Translations under genes and position numbers: made by a program
Assembly: GCA_012729315.1 (NCBI GenBank)
Contig: JAAYDI010000028.1
Location: 62,001 to 126,000 of the forward strand
Source: Planctomycetaceae bacterium
GTDB taxonomy: Bacteria; Planctomycetota; Planctomycetia; Pirellulales; Pirellulaceae
Direction of reading: 5' to 3'
Length of the DNA stretch: 64,000 nt
Notes under the pieces: generated by a model
What the model saw: the letters and a program-made list of their open reading frames with translations, nothing else
What the model was told of the DNA's origin: nothing
Databases searched by the model: none
Part shown: positions 51,171-59,254 of the stretch, one piece after another
Layout: the number at the start of each line of letters is the position of its first letter
Position numbering within the stretch: position 1 is the stretch's first letter

Positions 51171-53972
51171 TCACCAGCGGGCCTCCACTTCCAGATACTC
51201 GTGGGCTCCCAGGTCGATCTCCACCCCGCCATCGCGCACGCTCAGACTGCCTGTGGTCTGGCCGGCAAAGCTCAGTTTGTAGGCCGCGTGGATGGCGCGG
51301 AAGGCGGTCAACCGGGTGTGCACGGTGCGGCCAGCCGTCTCGAGCAGCCGCACGCGCAGACCGACCACGAACCCGTTGAGCACCAGGGGTGACCAGGCGG
51401 TGGCCGTGACATTGCGGCGATCGATGTGGAACATCCAGCCCTGCGTCGGCCCGGCCGGTGGGCCGGTCGTCCGCAGCACGGCCGTCGGCGGGGACAGCAG
51501 GGCCAGCGCCTCGGGCAGCGGGTGCTTCACATCCAGCCCTATCCCCAACTCGAAGCGGCGCGCCCGCTCGCCCCGCACCAGGAGCAGGCTGTCGAGCATC
51601 CGTTCGTCGGTCCGCAGGTGAAAGGGCAGGCCGCCGGTAAGCAGCACGACGTTCGGCCCGCCTTCGTCGATCTCGATGTAGAGCGGCGCTTCGAGCTGCT
51701 TCGCTTCCGCACGCTCGCGCAACTCGTTCACGCCGCGCCACAGATCGGCCCCCTCGTCCGACCAGGCGAACCGGCAGGCATAGTAGGACTCCCACGGATT
51801 GTCCCCCAGCGGCAGGACCGGCTCGAGCTCGATCGACACGTGCAGCACGCGACTGCCGCGCCAGACGCGATACCACTGCCGGAAGTTCGCCACCAGTTCG
51901 CCGCGCGCGGTCAGCAGGCGGCCTCGGGAGACAATCTCGCCCATCGCGCTGGTCGCCACGCTCACCTGCACGCTGTCGGCCACCATGACCGAATAGGGCG
52001 TCGCCTCCCCGCGCCGCGACGATGCGGCCGGCAGCCGGCACGCCAGCTGCTGCGACAGCCGGTTGTTCCGCTGTTCATAGCCGTTGAGCGACTGCAGCGC
52101 CCCGGTCGTGCGGCTGATCCGCGCTTCGAAAAACTCGTTGAACAGACGGTGTCCCTGGGCGAGCACCTGGGGGGCCGACCCGGCCGGCGCCGCCTCCGCC
52201 CCGCTCTCGACCCACACATAGCCCATCGCCGGCACGTCCGCGACCACATAGCGATGCGCTTCGGCACTGGCCGCCGCATAGATCGGCTTGGTGATCTCCG
52301 GCAGCTGCGACAATTGCGGCAGATCCACCCCCATGCGTCGCACCACGGCCGTCGGGTTCCACAGCAGATAGCCGGGGGTGGACGCTCCCGCACGCTGGCC
52401 GAGAATGCCGGCCGCGTCCTGCAGACGCCCCGCCAGCACGTCAGCGACCCGCTCATCCAGCCCCTCGTCGCACGGTTCATCGGCCGACCCGTCCACCTCT
52501 TCCCACAGCGCGGCAATCGACTCGATTGGTCGGTTGCGCACCAGAGCGACCACGGTGCCCAGCGCCTCGGCGGCCCGTAACGCCACGTGGCGGCGCCAGT
52601 AGCGGACCGAAGTAGAGACCGGGTCGACCTGTTCGCGCGCCACGGCCAGAGCCAGACAGGGCGAACGATACTGGTCCGCCTTGAACCGCTCACTCGTACC
52701 CGGATACCCCGTGTCGCGGAAGTACTGTTCGGCCGTGACGAACTTCCCCAGCATGGTGCCGTAGCGGGCGATCCGCCGCAGGTCGTGATACCAGGGGCTG
52801 ACGTGGCCTGGCCAGTGCGCCAAGCACAGCGTGGCCACATGGTCCGAGTCCATCGTCTCGCGCAGCTTGCTGGCCAGCGCCAGGAACGTCGCCGCGCGAG
52901 CCGCATCAAGCGGCATCCGGCCAATCGCGTCAATGGACGAACGATCGGGCCCTTGCCAGCGGATCTTCACCTGGGACACTTCCGGATACTTCCCTTCGCT
53001 CAACGCCACGTGCAGCGCTCCGGTGTAGCCCAGCCGGTGCAGCAGCTGCGGGTACAACACCGAGACGCCGTAGTTGCGGCGGGCGTAGACGCGGGGCTGC
53101 ACACCGAGCAGCTCGTCGTGCTGCTGCAATCCCTGCAGGAAACGGCGCAGCACCGTCTCGCAGCTGTGCAGCGGTGACCGGCCTTCCTGCCATTCGCCCC
53201 CCACCAGCCCCAGATGGCCGGCCGCCAACGCTCGCTCGACCGCCGCAAACGACTCCGGCAGCCGCGCGTGCATGTCGGCCAGCAGCTGGCCGGTGAGCAG
53301 CAGATTGGTGGGGATCTCCGTCTGCAGCTGGGCGATCAGGGGGGCGCCGAGCGTATGGGGGGCCAGCAGCGTCAGGTCCAGCAGGTAGGCGTCCACGGCG
53401 TAGTAGTGAGCGCGTTCCTGGGACAGCAGGTCAAAGCACGCGGTCAGCCGATCCCGGGCCGCCGCCTGGTCCCCCGACACGGCGGCCTGAGCGCCGGCCA
53501 CGACCTGCTGGAAGAACTGCGTTTCGTCCAGATTCGTCGCGTACCGCATCTGGCGCGTGAGCAGTTCGACCTGCAGGAAGCAGTAACCCAGCGCCAGGAA
53601 GTCAGCCGTTACGTCGGCGTCCAGCGCAGCCATCTGGTCCCGCAGCGGCTGGAGCGCTCGTTCCAGAATCGCCTCCCGCGTCAGATTGCCCTCGATCCAG
53701 CAGGCCCCCTCGGTAGCAGCGCGAGCCGCAAGGTCGGCTGCAATGTGGTGAGCACTGACAGCCGGCGCCAGAATCAACCGCCCGGTCAGCTCGGCCGGCG
53801 GATTGTCACCGCGGCACCAGCGGGGCGCTCCGCCCGTGGCGGCCAACAGTGCCGGGTGCCAGAGAGCGGTCCACGCGGCGAGCAGTCCGTCGGCATCGTC
53901 CCCTTCGTGATGCAGCGGAAAGTCCTCAAGCCCGTGGCATGGCAGTAGGACGTATGATTCCCGATATGTCAT
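51171..53972 (-). CDS. Large glycoside-hydrolase-38-like protein
   Basis: 933 residues, no signal peptide evident (MTYRESYVLLPCHGLEDFPL). The middle section (GGEWQEGRSPLHSCETVLRR, then RNYGVSVLYPQLLHRLGYTG and ALHVALSEGKYPEVS) resembles the alpha-mannosidase (GH38) helical and barrel region, and the last 400 residues form beta-sandwich domains (FEARISRTTGALQSLNGYEQ, YRVWRGSRVLHVSIELEPVL, FAWSDEGADLWRGVNELRER), as in that family's C-terminus. The N-terminal H-x-H-x-D zinc motif of classical GH38 is not visible, so it is either divergent or not an active mannosidase. It is 28 bp upstream of cmk. Substrate unknown. Confidence 0.55.
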   Translation of the reverse strand: MTYRESYVLLPCHGLEDFPLHHEGDDADGLLAAWTALWHPALLAATGGAPRWCRGDNPPAELTGRLILAPAVSAHHIAADLAARAATEGACWIEGNLTREAILERALQPLRDQMAALDADVTADFLALGYCFLQVELLTRQMRYATNLDETQFFQQVVAGAQAAVSGDQAAARDRLTACFDLLSQERAHYYAVDAYLLDLTLLAPHTLGAPLIAQLQTEIPTNLLLTGQLLADMHARLPESFAAVERALAAGHLGLVGGEWQEGRSPLHSCETVLRRFLQGLQQHDELLGVQPRVYARRNYGVSVLYPQLLHRLGYTGALHVALSEGKYPEVSQVKIRWQGPDRSSIDAIGRMPLDAARAATFLALASKLRETMDSDHVATLCLAHWPGHVSPWYHDLRRIARYGTMLGKFVTAEQYFRDTGYPGTSERFKADQYRSPCLALAVAREQVDPVSTSVRYWRRHVALRAAEALGTVVALVRNRPIESIAALWEEVDGSADEPCDEGLDERVADVLAGRLQDAAGILGQRAGASTPGYLLWNPTAVVRRMGVDLPQLSQLPEITKPIYAAASAEAHRYVVADVPAMGYVWVESGAEAAPAGSAPQVLAQGHRLFNEFFEARISRTTGALQSLNGYEQRNNRLSQQLACRLPAASSRRGEATPYSVMVADSVQVSVATSAMGEIVSRGRLLTARGELVANFRQWYRVWRGSRVLHVSIELEPVLPLGDNPWESYYACRFAWSDEGADLWRGVNELRERAEAKQLEAPLYIEIDEGGPNVVLLTGGLPFHLRTDERMLDSLLLVRGERARRFELGIGLDVKHPLPEALALLSPPTAVLRTTGPPAGPTQGWMFHIDRRNVTATAWSPLVLNGFVVGLRVRLLETAGRTVHTRLTAFRAIHAAYKLSFAGQTTGSLSVRDGGVEIDLGAHEYLEVEARW

Positions 53973-54374
53973 GCGTGTGTCAGTCGTCGTGTGTCAGTCG
54001 TATGGAGGGGGGGTGAACGTGGCCGTCAGCCCTTCACCATATCGGGCCAGTGGGGGAATGTCGAGGAAGCATGCGCCGGTTTCACGCCGCGGCGCGCGGC
54101 TGCCGTGTACGGGCCAGCCGGCCGGAGAATCGGTCCTTTCAGGGGGGAATTCATTGACAGTTGGTACGACACCTTTGTACAGTGGAAAGGGATCAGAGAA
54201 TCTGGTGGCTCCCTGTCTGTGTCCCCGTCCCATCTCCTGCTTTTGTCAGGTATTCTCAGCGCGTGCGGGGGTCACCGGCACAGGTATCCAGATTTTCCGT
54301 GATCACGTTGTTGTCGTTCGTACAGCAGCCGGGTTGCTGGAACCGACACGCCTTCGGAGTTGAGGGGACGATTC
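53973..54374. other. Divergent intergenic region GH38-like / pilM
   Basis: 402 bp without a gene. A perfect -35 hexamer TTGACA lies at 54154-54159; the -10 at 16 bp is TGTACA, a poor match. GAGGGGA shortly before 54375 is the pilM ribosome site. No sigma-54 site was seen. Confidence 0.5.
54154..54181 (+). promoter_or_regulatory. Weak promoter candidate for the PilM-like operon
   Basis: TTGACA at 54154-54159 (perfect -35), a 16-bp gap and TGTACA (three of six -10 bases). About 195 bp upstream of the first gene. Confidence 0.3.
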
Positions 54375-56909
54375 ATGGCGAAGAAAGCCGGCGTATGGGG
54401 TATCGATATCGGTCAGGCCGCGTTCAAGGCTTTGCGCTGCACGCTGCAGAACGGCGAAGTCGTCGCGGACGCCTTCGACTATATCGAGTATCCGAAGATC
54501 CTGAGTCAGCCGGAGGCGGAACCGGAGAAGATGGTGCGGGACGCCATCAAACAGTTCCTCTCCCGCAATGACGTCCATGGCTACAGGATCGCTCTGGCCG
54601 TGCCGGGGCAGAGCGGTCTGGCGAAATTCTTCAAGCCGCCGCCCGTCGATTCCAAGTTGATTCCGGACATCGTCAAGTTTGAAGCGCGGCAGCAGATCCC
54701 GTTTGCACTGGAAGACGTGATCTGGGACTTCCAGCAGATGGGAGGGGGCGAGGTCGACGGTATCGCGCTGGAGACGGAAGTCGGCCTGTTCGCGATGAAA
54801 CGCGAGCAGGTGTACCGTGCGATGCGGCCGTTCCAGGACGTGGGGGTGGAGCTGGACATCATCCAGCTGGCGCCGCTGAGCATCTACAACTTCGTGGCGT
54901 ATGACATCCTGCGCGACGTGTCGGCGGTGGCCGAATACGACCCGGAGAATCCGCCACCATCGCTCGTCGTGCTGTCGATGGGGACCGATACCACCGACCT
55001 GGTCATCACCAACGGGTTCCGCGTGTGGCAGCGCAGCGTGCCGTTGGGGGGCAACCATTTCACCAAGCAGTTGACTAAAGAACTCAAGCTGACCTTTGCC
55101 AAGGCAGAGCACCTGAAGCGCAACGCGCGGCAGGCGGAAGACCCGCGTCTGGTGTTCCAGGCCATGCGCGCGGTGTTCAACGATCTGGTGACGGAAGTCC
55201 AGCGTTCGATCGGCTATTTCCAGGGGATCGACCGCAAAGCCAAGATCGACGGAGTGGTCGTGCTGGGCAACGCCGTCAAACTGCCCGGCCTGCCGCAGTA
55301 CCTGGCCAAGAACCTGGGCTACAGCGTCAACAACTTCGAAGCCTTCGCCCACCTGACCGGCTCGTCCGTCCTGTCAGCGCCGGCCTTCAAGGACAATCAG
55401 CTGTCGTTCGGAGTCTGCTACGGCCTGTGCCTGCAGGGGCTGGGGGTCGCCAAACTGCACACCAACCTGGTGCCGCGGGAGATCATGACCGAACGGCTGG
55501 TGCGGTCCAAGAAACCATGGGCCGTCGCCTCCGTCGCAGCACTGCTGCTGGCCTGCACATTCAACGTCTTCTTCCACTACGGACGCCTGCATCAGGTCAC
55601 CGACGACCGGGCCGTGGCCGGTATCAGCTGGAAGAAGGCGGTCTCGGAAATCGAGAGCGCGCAGGGGCTGAGCAGCCAGTTCACGAGCGACGACCAAAGC
55701 CTCACCGGTCAGCTCGAACGCATCACCGCCATCGGTGAAGAACTGGTCGGCAATGCCGATCGCCGCATGCTGTGGCTGGAAGTGCTCAAGGCCGTCAACT
55801 CGGCGCTGCCACAGACGCCCGGTGTCCAGCCGGGTGAGATCCCGGACGTCGAAAAGCTGCCCTTCCAGCAACGCGAGGAGATCCACGTCGAGCAGTTGGA
55901 GGTGCAGTACTTCGACGACCTGTCGCTGTGGTTCAACGATGAGGTCCAAAAGAAGTACATCGAGACGCAGCAGTCGCTCGGCGTCATGGTTGCCCCCGCC
56001 AGCGACTCCAGCGCGGCGAACGAGACCATGTCCGGGGACGGCAGTGCGTCCGGGGGCGGCAGTGCGACTGGACCAACCGGTGAAGGGTGGGTGATACAAC
56101 TGCAGTGCTACCACTACTTCAATTCGGACCGCGCGAAAGAAGGTCTCTGGCACGTCAACCATACGCTGATCAGCAACCTGCGCATGCAGGAGGTGATCCT
56201 GCCGGTGGCGGTGGAGAAAATCCGACCGGGCGTGATGGTCAAACACCAGGTGCAACCCGCCGGGCAACAACCACTGTTGATGAGCTTGCGCGTGGTGTCG
56301 ATCGCGCCGCTCGTCCAGCCGGACCCCAATACGGGTGCCGACATCGTGTCCGGATACCAGCTGGCACTGCAGGGCGTAGAGACTCCTTTGGCAGTGGCCG
56401 CCGACGCGCTGGTGCCAGTCGCGTTCACGATGGAAGAGATGGGAATTGGCTACCCCATCGTGCTGTCCGATTCCCCCATCAATCGCACCTGGACCGTGCC
56501 GAACCCGAACTACGAAATGCCGGAAGGCGGTCTGCCGGGCGGCTACCCGGGCTCCATGCGAGGTCCGATGGGCGCCGGGGGCATGGGTGCAGTGACCGGC
56601 ATGCCGTTCTCGTCGACCGGCGGCGGGATGACCAGGTCGCCTGCGGGGAGTGGCTTGCGCACCCCCAGCGGGAATCGGGGCGGCACGTCCGACGACGGTG
56701 CAACAGATGAGAAGACCGAGTCGTTGGAAGAACCGTTCCTGACCGTCCCGCGTTATGATTTTGTCGTCCAGTTCGTGTGGAAGGAAGTGCTGTTGACCGA
56801 GCGTCTGGAGAAGCAGGTCAGCGACTGGGAAAAAGAGAAACAGAAACAGGGCCCGCAGCAGCCACCTGCTGACGACGAACTGGCGGCCAACATAGAGGGA
56901 GGTCTGTAA
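54375..56909 (+). CDS. pilM: PilM-like actin-fold protein fused to a transmembrane and periplasmic part
   Basis: 844 residues from the ATG at 54375. The first about 345 are PilM: WGIDIGQAAFKALRCTLQNG (phosphate-1 loop), GYRIALAVPGQSGLAKFF, VLSMGTDTTDLVITNGFRVW, and GVVVLGNAVKLPGLPQYLAK. A transmembrane helix follows near 380-400 (KPWAVASVAALLLACTFNVF). The remaining about 440 residues would be periplasmic, with a Gly/Met/Pro-rich stretch around 714-775. Canonical PilM is about 350 residues, cytoplasmic, and binds the tail of the separate bitopic protein PilN. Here the two look joined in one chain. The operon neighbours are two bitopic proteins and an exported protein. Assignment of the PilM domain is firm, the rest inferred. 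Confidence 0.8.
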   Translation: MAKKAGVWGIDIGQAAFKALRCTLQNGEVVADAFDYIEYPKILSQPEAEPEKMVRDAIKQFLSRNDVHGYRIALAVPGQSGLAKFFKPPPVDSKLIPDIVKFEARQQIPFALEDVIWDFQQMGGGEVDGIALETEVGLFAMKREQVYRAMRPFQDVGVELDIIQLAPLSIYNFVAYDILRDVSAVAEYDPENPPPSLVVLSMGTDTTDLVITNGFRVWQRSVPLGGNHFTKQLTKELKLTFAKAEHLKRNARQAEDPRLVFQAMRAVFNDLVTEVQRSIGYFQGIDRKAKIDGVVVLGNAVKLPGLPQYLAKNLGYSVNNFEAFAHLTGSSVLSAPAFKDNQLSFGVCYGLCLQGLGVAKLHTNLVPREIMTERLVRSKKPWAVASVAALLLACTFNVFFHYGRLHQVTDDRAVAGISWKKAVSEIESAQGLSSQFTSDDQSLTGQLERITAIGEELVGNADRRMLWLEVLKAVNSALPQTPGVQPGEIPDVEKLPFQQREEIHVEQLEVQYFDDLSLWFNDEVQKKYIETQQSLGVMVAPASDSSAANETMSGDGSASGGGSATGPTGEGWVIQLQCYHYFNSDRAKEGLWHVNHTLISNLRMQEVILPVAVEKIRPGVMVKHQVQPAGQQPLLMSLRVVSIAPLVQPDPNTGADIVSGYQLALQGVETPLAVAADALVPVAFTMEEMGIGYPIVLSDSPINRTWTVPNPNYEMPEGGLPGGYPGSMRGPMGAGGMGAVTGMPFSSTGGGMTRSPAGSGLRTPSGNRGGTSDDGATDEKTESLEEPFLTVPRYDFVVQFVWKEVLLTERLEKQVSDWEKEKQKQGPQQPPADDELAANIEGGL

Positions 56910-56912
56910 GCC

Positions 56913-59075
56913 ATGAATCAGATCAAACAGGCACTCACCGTCCTCCGCAAGTATCACTTCTGGATCCTCTGTGTCGTCATCCTGGGGCTGTATATCGGCG
57001 TGTGGTTCATGTCCACCTCGGACATGAGCCAGCAGACCGAAACACTCGCAGGCAAGATCGAAGCCGCGTTCAAGACGGGTGAACAGATCAGCGGCATCGT
57101 GAATCACCCCAACACCGATTCCGCCAACATGATGAAACGACTCAATCGCGCAGAAGCGGAACAGGTGCGGCTGGCGTGGGAGGCGCGCTTCCGCGAACAG
57201 GAGGATGTGCTGAAATGGCCCGAGAAGCTGCTGCCTGACTTCATCGCGGCCGTGGAACCGCTCAAGCCGATCGAGGCTACCGTGAAGTTCCCCACCCCGC
57301 CCAACGAGGAACTCCGCCTGGAGTTCCGCAACCGGTACCGTGACTATATCCGCGATGAACTGCCCAAGCTGGCTGAAATCATCGGCGCGGTCTGGGGGGC
57401 CACCGGGTCCGCCAGCGGCTCCCGCTACCCGGGCGCCGGTGGTGGAATGCCGGGAATGCCCGGAATGCCGGGAATGCCGGGCGGCGGAGCTGTGGCCGGA
57501 ACGTCTGACCCACGTGGCGGCGGCGGCGGTGGCATGGGGGGAATGCCGGGGATGCCAGGAATGCCGGGAATGCCCGGCATGTCCCCGATGGGCTCGGGAG
57601 CCGGACTGCTGGCAGACGAAAATCCCATCGTGGTGGATTGGAATCCATCTAATCAGGCCGCACTGCAGGCCGCCAGCTTCAATTTCGTGACCCCCACCAC
57701 CCTCCAGATTCTGTACGCTCAGGAGGACCTCTGGGTGCTGCGTGCGTTGATGCTCATCATCAAAGCGACCAACGGTGATGCCGACGCCCAGTACAACGCA
57801 GCGGTCAAGGAGATTCAATCGTTGGAACTCGGCGCCATGGCAGCTGGCATCAAGGCCGTTGGTCAGGTCCGGTCTGCCGCCGCGATGCGCGGCGCAAGTG
57901 GCATGCCCGGGATGGGTATGGACGGGATGCCCGCAGGCATGGGCGCGATGGGCGCAGGCATGGGCGCAGGCATGGGCGCGATGGGCGCGATGGGTGCAGG
58001 CATGGGTGGGGCCGACAGCTCCGACTCGCGCGGCTCCGGTGGCGGCGAATCGGGCACGGCTGCCGGTATGAGCGACGGCATGATGGGGGGAATGATGGGC
58101 GGAATGATGGGTGGCATGATGACGGCTACCGACCCCGCCAATGGCCGATATGTCGACAACGAGAACGAGCCGGTCACCGGGGATCGGCTGCGCTCAGCCA
58201 TGACGTCCGACCAGCCCTCCGATGCGTTCCTGGCCGTCGCTAAACGGATGCCCATGCGGATGCGGGTGCGGATGAATGTCCTGCGACTGCCGCTGTTCCT
58301 CTGCGAGTTCGCCAAGTCGAATCTGCCCGTCGAGGTGCGTCAGGTCCGGATCAATGCGCCGGCTGGCAGTCGTCTCGGTGGCCGGGGCATGTCCGGCATG
58401 CCCGGGATGCCCGGGATGCCCGGGATGCCCGGTGCCGGCGGCCCGTCGGCCATGGACATGGGTGCTGGCGGCGGCCCGTCGCTTACCATGCCAACCGGAA
58501 TGCCAACCGGAATGCCGGGCGGGATGCCGGGCGGGATGCCGGGTGGAATGCCGGGCGGGATGCCGGGTGGAATGCCGGGTGGAATGCCGGGTGGAATGCC
58601 GGGCATGGGGGGTGCAAGCGGCGCCGGTGGCGGCATGGCCACGCTCAATCTGGAATCGCCGTACGATTCCGTTGTCGACATCTACGGGATCATTTACATC
58701 TATAACCCGGTGAACCCGGCCAAGCTGGGAATCGACGAGGCCCAGGATGGCAAGACGGCCGAGGGGGATGAGACCACGGCGATACCAGCCCAGGGTGCAC
58801 CAGACGCTGAGGCCGCCTCCGGTCAACCCGAATCCGAGGAAACGGAGCCCCCGGCAGCCGACACCGGTGCCGTACCTCCGGCAGCATCGAATGTGCCTGC
58901 GGCAGATGATACGACGCAGGACGCGTCCGACACCGCCACTGCGCCAGACGCTCCGGCAGCAGACGCAGTGTCGCCGGCGGCGGAACCTGCTGCGGACGGC
59001 ACCGTACCGCCGGACGAAGCTGGCTCGGAACCGGCCGCCGCCTCAGCCGACGAGGGGACGGGTGGAGTACCCTAG
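56913..59075 (+). CDS. Bitopic membrane protein with Gly-Met-Pro repeats (PilO-like position)
   Basis: 720 residues, starting three bases after the previous stop. One transmembrane helix at residues 17-34 ([20 protein letters not shown]) and a short cytoplasmic N-terminus. The rest would be periplasmic. Low-complexity segments: GMP repeats at about 178-191 and 206-228, Met-Gly-Ala at 329-367, GGMM at 388-404, GMP at 491-508, and GGMP at 526-572. Between them lie ordered stretches such as [14 protein letters not shown]-type text near 240 and [20 protein letters not shown] near 450. The last 130 residues are acidic, Pro/Ala-rich. It lies where pilO would in pilMNOPQ. No sequence match to PilO is evident to me. 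Confidence 0.6.
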   Translation: MNQIKQALTVLRKYHFWILCVVILGLYIGVWFMSTSDMSQQTETLAGKIEAAFKTGEQISGIVNHPNTDSANMMKRLNRAEAEQVRLAWEARFREQEDVLKWPEKLLPDFIAAVEPLKPIEATVKFPTPPNEELRLEFRNRYRDYIRDELPKLAEIIGAVWGATGSASGSRYPGAGGGMPGMPGMPGMPGGGAVAGTSDPRGGGGGGMGGMPGMPGMPGMPGMSPMGSGAGLLADENPIVVDWNPSNQAALQAASFNFVTPTTLQILYAQEDLWVLRALMLIIKATNGDADAQYNAAVKEIQSLELGAMAAGIKAVGQVRSAAAMRGASGMPGMGMDGMPAGMGAMGAGMGAGMGAMGAMGAGMGGADSSDSRGSGGGESGTAAGMSDGMMGGMMGGMMGGMMTATDPANGRYVDNENEPVTGDRLRSAMTSDQPSDAFLAVAKRMPMRMRVRMNVLRLPLFLCEFAKSNLPVEVRQVRINAPAGSRLGGRGMSGMPGMPGMPGMPGAGGPSAMDMGAGGGPSLTMPTGMPTGMPGGMPGGMPGGMPGGMPGGMPGGMPGGMPGMGGASGAGGGMATLNLESPYDSVVDIYGIIYIYNPVNPAKLGIDEAQDGKTAEGDETTAIPAQGAPDAEAASGQPESEETEPPAADTGAVPPAASNVPAADDTTQDASDTATAPDAPAADAVSPAAEPAADGTVPPDEAGSEPAAASADEGTGGVP
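57445..57598 (+). repeat. GMP-coding repeats, first pair of tracts
   Basis: Repeated GGAATGCCG-type 9-bp units, in two tracts (57445-57486 and 57530-57598). Third-position bases differ between units (CCG, CCC, CCA; GGA, GGC, GGG), so the protein pattern is kept while the DNA has drifted. Confidence 0.85.
58385..58615 (+). repeat. GMP and GGMP-coding repeats, second cluster
   Basis: A 9-bp GMP tract at about 58385-58435, and a 12-bp GGMP tract at about 58500-58610 with at least eight units close to identical (for example GGAATGCCGGGC and GGGATGCCGGGC). The near-identity suggests recent expansion. Confidence 0.85.
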
Positions 59076-59101
59076 ATACGAGGTGGAAGATACGAGGTGG
59101 A
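59074..59101. repeat. 14-bp duplication at the stop codon of the first GMP protein
   Basis: AGATACGAGGTGGA occurs twice in tandem (59074-59087, 59088-59101). The stop codon TAG at 59073-59075 overlaps the first copy. Confidence 0.9.
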
Positions 59102-59254
59102 CGCGGGCCGTCGACATCCGCCCGGATTCCTGGCCGCGTCCTGGAGTCGCAGCGACATTTCCGACTACAACGCAAGAGAAGCGCAAGACGTGCAGCCCGT
59201 CAAGCACATTGGCGAGCTGCCACACGGTGAGCGGTTGCCCAGGAGTGTGTTCCC

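Noticed and set aside
55374-57818. 814-codon minus-strand ORF with His/Arg-rich repeats
   Set aside because: The repeats are the antisense reading of the GMP tracts; no independent start or domain.
58194-58826. GMP region read on the opposite strand as GIPGIP or HSTRHP repeats
   Set aside because: Same DNA repeat in other frames. The plus-strand frame has the signal anchor and continues through the ordered segments.
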